A stretch of 64,000 nt of DNA from GCA-003244245 sp963823755 (GTDB lineage Bacteria; Actinomycetota; Actinomycetes; Mycobacteriales; Pseudonocardiaceae): positions 884,156-948,155 of the forward strand of contig CAWGMP010000017.1 in the NCBI GenBank assembly GCA_963823755.1. The letters run 5' to 3'. Below, in pieces: positions 39,152-48,113 of the stretch. Made by a program: the position numbers and the translations under genes. The notes beneath the pieces were generated by a model. The model searched no databases. It was not told the origin of the DNA and saw only the letters and a program-made list of their open reading frames with translations. Position 1 is the first letter of the stretch. Each line of letters begins with the position of its first letter.

Positions 39152-40008
39152 CACGCTCCCCCGCCGCACAGCTCTTGCGGACCGTGGCGATCGCCGCGAT
39201 CGTCTTGTGGTCGCTGGCGCCGATCGGGCTCGGCGTGGCCACGAGCCTGTCGACGCAGGCCGACGTGCAGGCGGTACCGGCCCGCTGGCTGCCTCGTCAC
39301 GCGACGCTCGATCCCTACCGTTGGCTGCTCGGCGGCACCGGCGACGCACGCGCTGGCGACACCGTCTCGGAAAGCGGAGCGTTCGCCCACGCCCTGTGGA
39401 ACAGCGCATCCATCACACTGATGTCGACGCTGGCGATCCTGTGCGTCGCGATCAGCGCGGGCTATGCGTTCGCCCGCCTGCGCTTTCACGGTCGCAGTGC
39501 ACTGTTCTGGGCGATCGTCGCGACGACTGTCATCCCGGTGTTCACCATCGTCATCGCGTTGTTCGGGCTCATGGCTGACGCCGGCCTCATCGACCGCAAG
39601 CTTGGACTGGTGCTGGTGTTCCTCGCCACGACCACGCCGCTGGCGATGTGGCTGGTGCACAACCACGTCACAGAGCTGCCGACCGAGCCCGAAGAGGCCG
39701 CCCTCATCGATGGCTGCACGCGCTGGCATGCGTTCTGGCACGTGGTCCTGCCACAGATGCGCTCTGGCGTCGCCGCGCTCAGCGCGATCGTCGTGCTGTT
39801 GGTCTGGGGCGAGTTCCTGATCCCGCTGCTGTTGACCTCGACCAGCGCCAGCAAGCCCGTGACGGTGCTCATCCCGGAGTACATCGGCAAGTACACGACG
39901 AACTACCCACTGCTGGCGGCGGCGGGCGGGCTCGCGCTGCTACCGCCCGCGGTCGTCGCCCTCGTCCTGAACCGCCACATCCAGGGGATGCTGAGTGGAT
40001 CGTCCTGA
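39148..40008 (+). CDS. Sugar ABC transporter permease (MalG/UgpE-like)
   Basis: 286 residues with six spans and the EAA loop EPEEAALIDGCTRWHAF. The start is GTG 39148, with AGGAGG at 39134-39139 and overlap with the preceding stop; the long upstream frame is a shadow of the other genes. It pairs with the MalF-like permease to form the translocation channel. Confidence 0.93.
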   Translation: MTRSPAAQLLRTVAIAAIVLWSLAPIGLGVATSLSTQADVQAVPARWLPRHATLDPYRWLLGGTGDARAGDTVSESGAFAHALWNSASITLMSTLAILCVAISAGYAFARLRFHGRSALFWAIVATTVIPVFTIVIALFGLMADAGLIDRKLGLVLVFLATTTPLAMWLVHNHVTELPTEPEEAALIDGCTRWHAFWHVVLPQMRSGVAALSAIVVLLVWGEFLIPLLLTSTSASKPVTVLIPEYIGKYTTNYPLLAAAGGLALLPPAVVALVLNRHIQGMLSGSS

Positions 40009-41158
40009 CGCCGCCTCGACGAGCGGGATCGTCCTCGAACGCGTCCGCAAGGAGTTCCCGAGCGGCGTTGTCGCGGTGCGCGACATCAGCCTCGAGGTCG
40101 AGCCAGGCGAGTTCGTCGTGCTCGTCGGCCCCTCAGGCTGCGGGAAGACCACCACGCTGCGCATGGTCGCCGGACTCGAGACGGTGACCGCCGGCGAGGT
40201 GCGCATCGCGGGCCGCGTGGTGACAGCTCTGCCCCCGCGGCGTCGCAACGTCGCGATGGTCTTCCAGAACTACGCGCTCTACGCGCACATGACTGTGCGG
40301 GCGAACATCGGCTTCGGACTGAAGATGGCCGGCACGCCCAAGCGCGAGATCCGCGCGCGGGTGGACCAGGCAGCGGACATCCTCGGCATCACCGACCTGC
40401 TCGACCGCAAGCCGCGCCAACTCTCGGGCGGCCAGCGTCAGCGCGTGGCCATGGGACGGGCCATCGTCCGCGAACCGGCGGCATTCCTGATGGACGAGCC
40501 GCTGTCGAACCTCGACGCGAAACTGCGCGTCGAGATGCGCGCGGAGATCACCCACGTCCACCGGCGCATCGGTGCGCCGACACTCTATGTCACCCATGAC
40601 CAGACCGAGGCCATGACGATGGGGGACCGCATCGCGATCCTCCGCGACGGAGCGCTCGAGCAGATCGGCACCCCGCTGGAGCTCTACGAGCGTCCCGTCA
40701 ACGTGTTCGTGGCTGGATTCCTCGGCTCACCGGCGATGAACCTCTTACCAGCGAAACTCGACAGCTCCGGCGACGCGTGGTATGCGTCGGTCGGTGGCTC
40801 CCGCCTGCTGATCCCCCCGAAGGCCCGCGCAGCACTGCGGCCATTCGCCGGCCGCGAGGTTCTGCTGGGGCTGCGCCCGGAGGACTTCGTGTCCACCGAA
40901 GACGTGCGCGAGGGCACACACGGAACCATCCAGGCGACGGTGACGCGAACCGAGTCACTGGGCTCCGAGCTGCTGGTGTACTTCGCCATCAACGGCGCCG
41001 CCGCCTCCCTGCCGCTGACGGTGCGCCTGGATCGGCGCACCGTGGTGCAGGAGGGCACACCCACCCAGATCGGCGTGGATCTAGAACGGCTGTACTTCTT
41101 CGACCCCACGAGCGGTACCGCTGTCATCCACCAACGCAACAAGCCTCGTCCTGGGTGA
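39995..41158 (+). CDS. Sugar ABC transporter ATPase (UgpC/MsmK-like)
   Basis: 387 residues. Walker A GPSGCGKT (45-52), Q-loop FQNYALYAHMTV, signature LSGGQRQRV, Walker B FLMDEPLSNLDA, and switch histidine YVTHDQTEAM. A C-terminal TOBE/OB regulatory domain follows (LLGLRPEDF). GTG 39995 overlaps the permease by 14 bases. Having its own ATPase makes this importer self-contained. The last codons overlap the convergent SGNH hydrolase remnant. Confidence 0.94.
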   Translation: MDRPDAASTSGIVLERVRKEFPSGVVAVRDISLEVEPGEFVVLVGPSGCGKTTTLRMVAGLETVTAGEVRIAGRVVTALPPRRRNVAMVFQNYALYAHMTVRANIGFGLKMAGTPKREIRARVDQAADILGITDLLDRKPRQLSGGQRQRVAMGRAIVREPAAFLMDEPLSNLDAKLRVEMRAEITHVHRRIGAPTLYVTHDQTEAMTMGDRIAILRDGALEQIGTPLELYERPVNVFVAGFLGSPAMNLLPAKLDSSGDAWYASVGGSRLLIPPKARAALRPFAGREVLLGLRPEDFVSTEDVREGTHGTIQATVTRTESLGSELLVYFAINGAAASLPLTVRLDRRTVVQEGTPTQIGVDLERLYFFDPTSGTAVIHQRNKPRPG

Positions 41159-41561
41159 ACTTGGCCACCTGTTGCATGCCTAGCGCGTTGGGGTGGAATG
41201 GGGAGGCCGGGCTGGTTGGGGCGGTGCCTTCCACCCACTTGGCTGCGGATTGTTGGCATGCGTCGTGGCCCTGTGAACGGGTGTAGGTGTCGACAAAGAC
41301 CGCGCCATGAGCGTGGGCCTGGTAAGCCAGCATGGCGTTAAGCCGCTGCTCCACCCCGTCCACATACGGCACATCACCGCGGGCGATCGGGACGAGCGGG
41401 TAGCAGCCCAACGCCGAGGGCAGGACCCGCAGATACCCCACCAGCAGCACTGTGGCCCACGGTGAGCGTTGTCGGATGCCCTCCAGTACTTGGGCAATCT
41501 TCGGTGCAGCGGTGGCGATGCGCTGTCCATAGAGGTCTGTCCCCTTGGCGGTAACCTGCCG
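41124..41561 (-). pseudogene. SGNH hydrolase, C-terminal half (split by IS110)
   Basis: In frame it reads RQVTAKGTDLYGQRIATAAP, then VLLVGYLRVLPSALGCYP, and ends with the catalytic SPFHPNALGMQQVA. This is the C-terminal part of a GDSL/SGNH esterase with its His in a D/F-HPN context. The N-terminal half lies 1.85 kb away at 43408-43863 in the same orientation. Removing the IS110 joins ...DPLDNP to RQVTAKG... in frame, so the gene was intact before insertion. Confidence 0.8.
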
Positions 41562-41946
41562 TTGACAGACATCCCAGGAGCTTGAATGTCAAGCGTTGAC
41601 CGCCACTCACGGTGCAGAAGACGGCACCATCGACGGTGCCCGCGTCGCGGTTGCCTCCGTCGGCATTGTGGCCGCGCGGTCGTTAGCGTGCCGCTAACCC
41701 GCCGAGCACCCGTGCGGTCCGCAGACGGCCGGCAGGGCAGTGCTGCCGCGCCGCTTCCGTTCCTCGACGCTGCGCGCCTGCGGTGCGGGTCGGCTTGCCA
41801 TCGGATACCTGGGGAGTCCGTGCAGCACGCGGCCCACAACGTCGTCACGGTGACGGCGCCGATCGAAAGCTCGGCGCCGGGAGTTATCCACAGCTCGTCG
41901 CCATGGTCAGCGACGCGAGAGCTGCAGAGATAGTGGCGCCAGACAG
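41562..41946 (-). ncRNA. Structured tail of IS110 copy 1 (candidate bridge RNA region)
   Basis: The 385 bases after the transposase stop have no coding frame but several tight hairpins: CTTGA-ATG-TCAAG (41581-41593), GGCACC/GGTGCC (41623-41640) and a perfect GTTAGCG-TGC-CGCTAAC (41682-41698). IS110-family recombinases are known to use a structured non-coding bridge RNA from the element's ends. The same sequence is kept in copy 2. The assignment is inference. Confidence 0.4.
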
Positions 41947-43167
41947 TCACGCTGCAGCGTTTTCGATGCGGTGTGGCCATGCGGTCGCTTCGTCGTAGCA
42001 GGTGCGGGTTTTGAGGCAGCCGTGCAGGATGCCGACGAGCCGGTTGGCGAGTTGGCGCAGGGCGGCGTTGTGTTCGCTGCCGTTGGCTTTGTGCTGGTCG
42101 TAGTAGGCGCGGGCGCCGGGGGAGGCGGTGGGTGCGCTGAAGGCCTGGGTCATGAGGGTGTCGATGAGCCGGTCATTGTGCACAAATCGGGCGAGCACGA
42201 CTTTCTTCTTGCCCGAGGCGCGGGTGATGGGGCTGGTGCCGGCGTAGTTTCTCCGGGATTTCGCATCGGTGTAGCGGTCGGGGTCATCCCCGAACTCGGC
42301 GAGCACCCGGGCACCGAGGACCGGTCCCAGGCCGGGCTGGGACACGATGATCTTAGCGTCCGGGTGCTGACCAAAATACGCATCGACCTGCCCTTGCAGG
42401 ACCTTGACCTGCTCATCAAGGGTCCGCAACACCGCCACCGCGGCGCGGGTCGTGGCCGCGTAGGCCTGGGTGACCACCTCGGGCTGGCCCAGGTGCTCGG
42501 CGCGCAGCACGGCCTGGATCCGCGCGGCCTTCTCCGCGACGTTGCGGCGGCGAGCTCGGGTGAGTGCGGCACTGATCTGGGCGATCGTCAACCTCGACGC
42601 CGAGGCCGGGTCCGGTGCCCTGGCCAGCAGTTCCAAGGTGTCGGCAGCATCGAGATCCTCGAACGCCTCCACCGCGGCCGGGAAGTAGTCCCGTAGCGCG
42701 TGGCGCAGTCGCTGGGTGTGGCGGGTACGTTCCCAGATCAACGTCTTGTGCGCCCGCGTCACCACCTTGACCGCCTCGGCCTGCGGTGTGTCCGCGGCCA
42801 CCGGGCGCAGCTGGTGGGAATCGGTGCGCACCATGTCAGCCAGGGTGTGGCCATCGGCGGCGTCGCTCTTGGCCCCGGACACACTGTGCCGTTCCCGGTA
42901 ACGGGCCACCTGCAACGGGTTGATCCCCTACACCGTGTACCCGGCAGCGACCAACGCGACCACCCACGGACCGCGGTCGGTCTCGATCCCGATCACCACC
43001 TCGGCCGCCTCAGCGTCCTCGCCGAGCTGCTCACCGATCATCGCATGCAGCCGCGCCATCCCCACCACCCCCTCGGGCAGCCGGGCCTTGGCCAACCGCT
43101 GCCCCGTGGCGTCCATCAACTCCACATCGTGGTGCGCCTCGGACCAGTCATCCCCCACGAACAACAA
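41947..43167 (-). pseudogene. IS110 transposase, copy 1, nonsense mutation
   Basis: A 406-codon gene from TTG 43167 with AGGAGGGAAC upstream. The N-terminal DEDD (RuvC-like) domain begins LFVGDDWSEAHHDVEL and the C-terminal Transposase_20 domain includes IVSQPGLGPVLGARVLAEFG and RRNYAGTSPITRASGKKK. A TAG at 42928-42930 replaces the TAT (Tyr) found in copy 2, cutting the protein after 79 residues. Otherwise the two copies are the same protein. Confidence 0.85.
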
Positions 43168-43407
43168 CCTGTTCCCTCCTCATCATCGATCATCCAGAGC
43201 AGCCCGCGGGAGAACCATCAGCGACCTAATGAACCAGTGCTCACACCACACCACAGCGGGCACGACATCCCATCAGCGATCAACTCTCCCGACCCACCAG
43301 CAGGGGCACGATCTGTCATCAGGACTCCAGGCCCGGGGATACACAGTGCTCACCTGCCAGCGGCTTGGCGCGAGCCTGCCGGATGGCCGACCCGCTAGCT
43401 CTCATTA

Positions 43408-43863
43408 GGGATTGTCCAGCGGATCGATGGGGCCCAGCTGGGCGCAGCTCGCCCAGAGATCCCCGAGGTTGATATCGTTGCCGCCGAGGGTGACCGTGAC
43501 CAGGTCAGTGTCCAGCGTCAAGGCGTCAAACTGCGGAGGATTAGGTCCCTGCGGCACCGGTTGGCCAGCGGTCATGTTCTCGGTCCGCGCGCCGCCGCAG
43601 CTCACATCGATGTAATCGCTGATGCCTAATGCTGCTGCCAAGCGCGCCGGATAATTCTGGGTGGAGCGTTGGCAGCCCACCGGATCGACCCGCTGCACCG
43701 GTATCCCCGGACCCGACACGTAGGAGTCCCCCAGCGCCACGTAACGTTTCCAGGCACTTACCGGCGCGGCCGATGCGGTGTGGACAACCCCAGCAGCACC
43801 AGCAAGACAGCCGCGACAACACAACCAGCACGACAAGACACAGTCCCCCCGCAGCGATCCCAC
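43408..43863 (-). pseudogene. SGNH hydrolase, N-terminal half (split by IS110)
   Basis: After a poorly preserved signal-like N-terminus (HTASAAPVSAWKRYVALGDSY) it holds block I GDSYVSGPGIP with the nucleophile Ser, and block III VTVTLGGNDINLG with the oxyanion Gly and Asn. It stops within the IS110 left end just after DPLDNP. The signal region may also be frameshifted, because a hydrophobic leader (LCLVVLVVLSRLSCWCC) appears in another frame. Confidence 0.8.
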
Positions 43864-44006
43864 AACCCAACCGTGTCGATCACACGCCTAGTACCCTACA
43901 GACCTCACAAAGCCCCCGAGTGCTACCGCAGCAAACTAAGATGATCACCATGTCGCACCGCGGCTAAACTCCAGCTACCCCAGCCTGCGGCGGCCAGTTC
44001 GAATTG

Positions 44007-44825
44007 TTAACTAAGGTTCTTTTCGAGCAGTGCTAAATATTTATCCATGGAATGGTCTCTGATACCGTCGGTACCTGGAGCAAATGGATCGCTGGTGAAA
44101 CCACTGAAGCTGTCTGTCAGCTTGCTTACCATGGACGTTTTTTCGTGAAGCTTCCCATTTGCATCGAAGTACATCATGGCATTGACGTGGCGGAAAACGG
44201 GTTCAGGTGGCACCTGTGCGACTACGTCATTATTATTGACGAAGCGGAAGTGTCGAGATTCGAATACTGCATTGTGGGCTTTCGCTAGGAGGTGATCGCA
44301 CGTCCGCGGCTGACCGAAAGTGTATACACCGTCGGCGCGTAGCTTGGGGTCTTCAAAATACATAGTAGCGGCTGCCAGCATGGCGAGTGCACCGCCAAGG
44401 CTGTGACCAGTGAACCAGAGCGTCTGGTCGTTTGTCCGGGTTTTTTCAATCTTGTCACGAATCTGTGGGTAAACGGACGCCAGCGCTCGACTAAAACCCA
44501 GATGAACCAGGCCTTTTTGCGCGGGTCCGGGCAGGACAGGAGTATTCGCATCTGATAGCCAGTCGCGGATCTGCGCCGGTTCGGTACCGCGAAATGCGAC
44601 GAGAATCATGTGGTCGCTGGCGGCTAGATACGCTTGAGTGTCTTCCAAGGGAAACGGCATTTGATGGGTCCCGCAAAAATATGCAAACTGATCGAGGCTC
44701 CACCCTTTAGTCTCGGTTTGGATCTCAGCCTTATCTTCGTAGGCCAGCCTCGCAGCCTTACCGAGCCAATAAGCATGCTCTAAGGAGTACTCAGTAGCAT
44801 GCTGATTGAGGTTAGAAGCAGTCAT
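44007..44825 (-). CDS. Class 3 lipase-like alpha/beta hydrolase
   Basis: 272 residues. Lipase_3 pattern: DHMILVAFRGTEP, the nucleophile elbow TGHSLGGALA, the Asp region RFVNNNDVVAQVPP and a late His (GIRDHSMDKYL). No signal peptide is seen, so it is probably cytoplasmic or exported otherwise. The start is ATG 44825 with AAAGGATG upstream. Codon use is clearly less GC-rich than in the neighbours, as is the flanking non-coding DNA, suggesting recent acquisition. Confidence 0.85.
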   Translation of the reverse strand: MTASNLNQHATEYSLEHAYWLGKAARLAYEDKAEIQTETKGWSLDQFAYFCGTHQMPFPLEDTQAYLAASDHMILVAFRGTEPAQIRDWLSDANTPVLPGPAQKGLVHLGFSRALASVYPQIRDKIEKTRTNDQTLWFTGHSLGGALAMLAAATMYFEDPKLRADGVYTFGQPRTCDHLLAKAHNAVFESRHFRFVNNNDVVAQVPPEPVFRHVNAMMYFDANGKLHEKTSMVSKLTDSFSGFTSDPFAPGTDGIRDHSMDKYLALLEKNLS

Positions 44826-45533
44826 CGGTCCATCCTTTCATGCTGAAGTTATTGCCGATTCGGCCTAGTTTAAGATGTATTCCAACCGCACGAAACCCTC
44901 TTACTTGCAGTTTCCCTCCCCTCCCTCGATGCCAGTTAAGTCACGCGAACACTCCTGCAGGCGTTACAGCTGGCCCCAGTATAGATGCTGGACTTCCAGC
45001 ACTGCTTATAACTCTATTGAGTTCACTCGTATCGGTTACGCCTGTAGCCACAAAGCCGTGGGCGAGTGAACACAAAGTCACTGTTGATGTCCACACAGTA
45101 GGCACCACGATAAGCACAAGAAGAACAACACTTGTCAACGCGAGCGGTTCCGCGTCAATAGTTCACATCTGGCAAACAACGCATGAGTACACTAAATTCA
45201 TAGACGCGGCCTGCGTATCCGCTCTCCCAGACGACACTCCACCGACTCGATCGACGAGCTGCTCAACCGTCAGTCTGATAGTAATGTAGCCCGGCCTGAC
45301 AACGGTCCCGCCGGGGTGCGAAGACTATCGACGTAACCTTCTCATTCTCCATGAGGTACTGTGCCCTATCGGTAGCGATACCGTACGCCCGGAAGTTGAC
45401 TTATTCAAAACGTTTGCATTAACCTCTAGTAAAGTTGCACAGATGTCGACCAAGGAGGCGGTCCCCTAATTCCGTAGACGCCGCAGAATTCACTGTTCGC
45501 GAGGGAGATGACAGCACAACGTCTCCTTCCCTC
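44826..45533. other. AT-richer gene-free stretch
   Basis: About 700 bases without a credible gene; short open frames have no ribosome sites or family features. Base composition is markedly lower in GC than the core region. GAGGGA (45501-45506) and TCCCTC (45528-45533) could form a weak hairpin at the end of the downstream regulator gene. Confidence 0.45.
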
Positions 45534-46904
45534 TCATAGTGTTGACTGCCTTACCGGATCATTGCCCCGTTTCATCAGTTCGTAGGTCTCCCGCAGGTCC
45601 ACCGCTTCGGGCAGGCCTTGGGACTCGATAGCGTGGACCACTTCAAGTGCCCGCCAGTGGTTCGAGGCCACTAAACGTCCGGAGAGCATGGATTCCTGGG
45701 CTACAGCACAGGCTTCATCGAGACGATCAGTCAGGAGCAGGGCAAGGGCGAGGTCGATGTTGGCCGAGGCGAGTCTGCGCGGCCAGCGGCCGGCTTCGGC
45801 TTCCTGGGTCAGCGTGGCGACAACGTGGCGGGCATGATGCTCAGAGGCCACGTCACCAAGCCACGCGAGAGTGGTCGCGACATAGGCTTGCGCCTTGTCT
45901 GGGTCGTAGCGGTAGTGGTGCTCGGGGGTCTGCGGTCTGGCCATGCGGGAGACGTATCCCTCGACCCGCTTGAGTGCGTCGTAGGTCTGCGTGGCTTTGC
46001 CGAGCCGTGCCCACGCGCGACCTTCCTGCGCGGTGGCCTGGATGGCTGCCGAACTGCCACGTGGAGCGAGCCGCTGCGCGGCTTGGGATAGCTTCACCGC
46101 TTGGTGGTAGTCGCCGTCGTTGAGCACTTGCCATGCTTGGGTCTCGAAGCGCCAGGCATGAATCTCGGGCTGGCCCGTCTGCTTGGCCAAGCTCGCGGCG
46201 GTCGCGAGCCAACTGTTGGCCGCTGCGCGCCGCTCAAGATCAATGTAGAGCGTGGCCGCGATCAGGGAGAGCCAACCGCCGACGATAAGCAACCGGCGGT
46301 GTTCATCGAGGGTTTTGCGCGCATCGAGTAAGTGCATGACGTAGGCAATATGTCGACGGACTGAACCAAGTAATTCCCGCGGCGGGGTTTTCGGGTACTT
46401 GATCGCCAGTTCGTCAACGATGCCTTCGAGTCGGCTCACTGTTTCGGTGCTCACATCTGAGGCAGCGACCCGGCGGGCGAGTTCCAGGGCTTCGTGCTCA
46501 TCTCCGCCGAGCAATGAGGCGCCCTGCCACGGAGACAGTTGTAAACCATGTGACGTTGCTGAGGAAGTGGTGTATTCATTGCTTGAAGCCAGCTTCGCTA
46601 GCTCGGTGTTCGCCCGGGCGCGACGGGCTGCGCGTTGGTCGGCTTTGTGAGTCTCGCGGACCTGGATGAGTGCATCATATCGAGCGATGAGTGCTCCATG
46701 GGCACCAACGACCCGATCTGCGGTCTCCCAGAAGTCGGCATCCGGTAGTTGTGAGCCTGCTTCGGCATGAGTGACCGTCGTGCGGTGGCACGGCACGGCA
46801 CGGGCGAGGTCTGTTTGGTAGAGACCGGCTGCCTCTCGGAGCGTTGCCAAGTGTCGGCCCAGCGCCCGCTGCTGCGGGGTGAGCTCCGGTGGCTGGCGAG
46901 CCAT
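45534..46904 (-). CDS. XRE-family regulator with TPR-like C-terminal domain
   Basis: 456 residues. An N-terminal helix-turn-helix (LGRHLATLREAAGLYQTDLARAVPCHRTTVTHAEAGSQ) is followed by a linker and tetratricopeptide-like helices (SWLATAASLAKQTGQ, WQVLNDGDYHQAVKLSQAAQRLAP, GRAWARLGKATQTYDALKRV). Such proteins in actinobacteria often respond to small signals and control adjacent small genes. ATG 46904 has AAGGAGG about 17 bases upstream, a long spacing. The two small genes at 47165 and 47607 run divergently and may be targets. Confidence 0.82.
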   Translation of the reverse strand: MARQPPELTPQQRALGRHLATLREAAGLYQTDLARAVPCHRTTVTHAEAGSQLPDADFWETADRVVGAHGALIARYDALIQVRETHKADQRAARRARANTELAKLASSNEYTTSSATSHGLQLSPWQGASLLGGDEHEALELARRVAASDVSTETVSRLEGIVDELAIKYPKTPPRELLGSVRRHIAYVMHLLDARKTLDEHRRLLIVGGWLSLIAATLYIDLERRAAANSWLATAASLAKQTGQPEIHAWRFETQAWQVLNDGDYHQAVKLSQAAQRLAPRGSSAAIQATAQEGRAWARLGKATQTYDALKRVEGYVSRMARPQTPEHHYRYDPDKAQAYVATTLAWLGDVASEHHARHVVATLTQEAEAGRWPRRLASANIDLALALLLTDRLDEACAVAQESMLSGRLVASNHWRALEVVHAIESQGLPEAVDLRETYELMKRGNDPVRQSTL

Positions 46905-47164
46905 GGGGATCAGTGCACCTCCTTGCCTGGCCGGGTGGAGCTTTGGTCAAGTTCTCAGCTTAACGCTGAATCATGTGCGAGCTGGCCCACCGGCTACCCC
47001 ACGGGGCAGCTCACACCCTCTACTTCACACGGCCCCAGGGCCGGCCGAACGCTGAGCTGGTGCGCCGTCTCCTCAGCTGGACGCCTCCCCCGTTTCACCA
47101 GCCCGGCGCTGCCCGATCCCGGGTGCCCCTTCATCGATGACGAGAAACGAGCAGGACTGAGACC

Positions 47165-47563
47165 GTGGCATACGAGGGCAATCGAGCAGGCCCAAACACC
47201 GACGGTCGGGTGCACCGTGGCAGCGTGGATAAGCCGCAGTGCCGCGCCGTCCCCGGTATGGCACTGCCACCCACCGTGCTGGTGACCGAGCTGGACACCG
47301 GGGCGCTGGTCATCCTCAACCGGGATATGGCATCGCTGTGTATGTGCATGATGAACCGGCACGCCAGTGTTACCCAACAGCGGGCATGCGCCGAGCGTTT
47401 AATCGCTGCTGGGAAACGGTTACAGTGGCGAACCGTCGCCAAAACGGCTGGTGTTGTCATTGATGGCGAGGCGTTTACGAATAGTGCCCTCCCTGAGCAT
47501 GCTCTTGAGTTGCATTGGGCTGGTATCTACGATTGGACTCTTTCCGATGCAGCATCAGCCTGA
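47165..47563 (+). CDS. Hypothetical protein
   Basis: 132 codons from GTG 47165. The central and C-terminal parts (VTQQRACAERLIAAGKRLQWRTVAKTAGVVIDGEAF, EHALELHWAGIYDWTL) look like a real protein with mixed helix and strand. No known family is recognised. The first 30 residues are less convincing, and an internal ATG (MALPPTVLVTEL) may be the true start. Divergent from the TPR regulator. Confidence 0.4.
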   Translation: MAYEGNRAGPNTDGRVHRGSVDKPQCRAVPGMALPPTVLVTELDTGALVILNRDMASLCMCMMNRHASVTQQRACAERLIAAGKRLQWRTVAKTAGVVIDGEAFTNSALPEHALELHWAGIYDWTLSDAASA

Positions 47564-47606
47564 AGGTACGTCGAATGACCGGTCGACGTACGCAACGGGT
47601 GTGAGC

Positions 47607-47981
47607 ATGCCTCGCAGGGTCTCGGTCAACGCCTGCCAGGGGGAAGTCGCGACCGTTGTCGTGACGGTGGTACATGGCACCGTGTGGATGTCTATTATGC
47701 CGCCGTTTACCTGGGAAGCGATCATGAAGCCGGAGATGGTTGATGAAGTGATACGGGTGCTTGAACTCGCCCGAGACGAAGCGAAGAGGATGACAGAGGC
47801 GGCACGGGGGAGACGTCCGGGGCATACGGGTAAAACGGTGGTTCCAGAGACGAGGGGACTACGGGGCCCGCAGGAAAGACCGGAAATGCACAGCAGGACC
47901 AGTCGTGATGACAAAAACCGTGAGCGCTGCGCCAGCCTGACCCTGTCAGTCAGAGCCAGCAGCCGGTCCCGCAGCTCCTGA
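47607..47981 (+). CDS. Small hypothetical protein
   Basis: 124 codons from ATG 47607 (GTG 47601 is possible). The core VVVTVVHGTVWMSIMPPFTWEAIMKPEMVDEVIRVLELARDEAKRM has the look of a small conserved actinobacterial protein found beside XRE/TPR regulators, though I cannot name a family. The basic C-terminal tail after about residue 75 is low-complexity and may be altered by the adjacent IS. Confidence 0.42.
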   Translation: MPRRVSVNACQGEVATVVVTVVHGTVWMSIMPPFTWEAIMKPEMVDEVIRVLELARDEAKRMTEAARGRRPGHTGKTVVPETRGLRGPQERPEMHSRTSRDDKNRERCASLTLSVRASSRSRSS

Positions 47982-48113
47982 CCCGAAAATCACAGTCGGG
48001 GACGGGCAGGGGTGAGACCCGGCGCAGCGCAGCGGAGCCGGGTGGGGGTGAAGCTGTCACGCTGGAGTCAGACGGTGGGTTGGATGGGGGCGCGGCGAGT
48101 GGGGTGGTGCTGG

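Larger units (their letters stand above)
41562..43407 (-). mobile_element. IS110-family element, copy 1
   Basis: 1846 bp, delimited by comparison with copy 2 (54887-56731) and by the interrupted SGNH gene. On the minus strand it begins TAATGAGAGC and ends ATGTCTGTCAA, without terminal inverted repeats, as is usual for IS110. Both copies have CCC before and CG after the element. It holds one transposase gene and an unusually long 385-base non-coding tail. Confidence 0.8.

Noticed and set aside
43405..43870. N-terminal SGNH fragment as a functional small secreted protein
   Set aside because: It lacks the catalytic His half, which is present 1.85 kb away and rejoins in frame.
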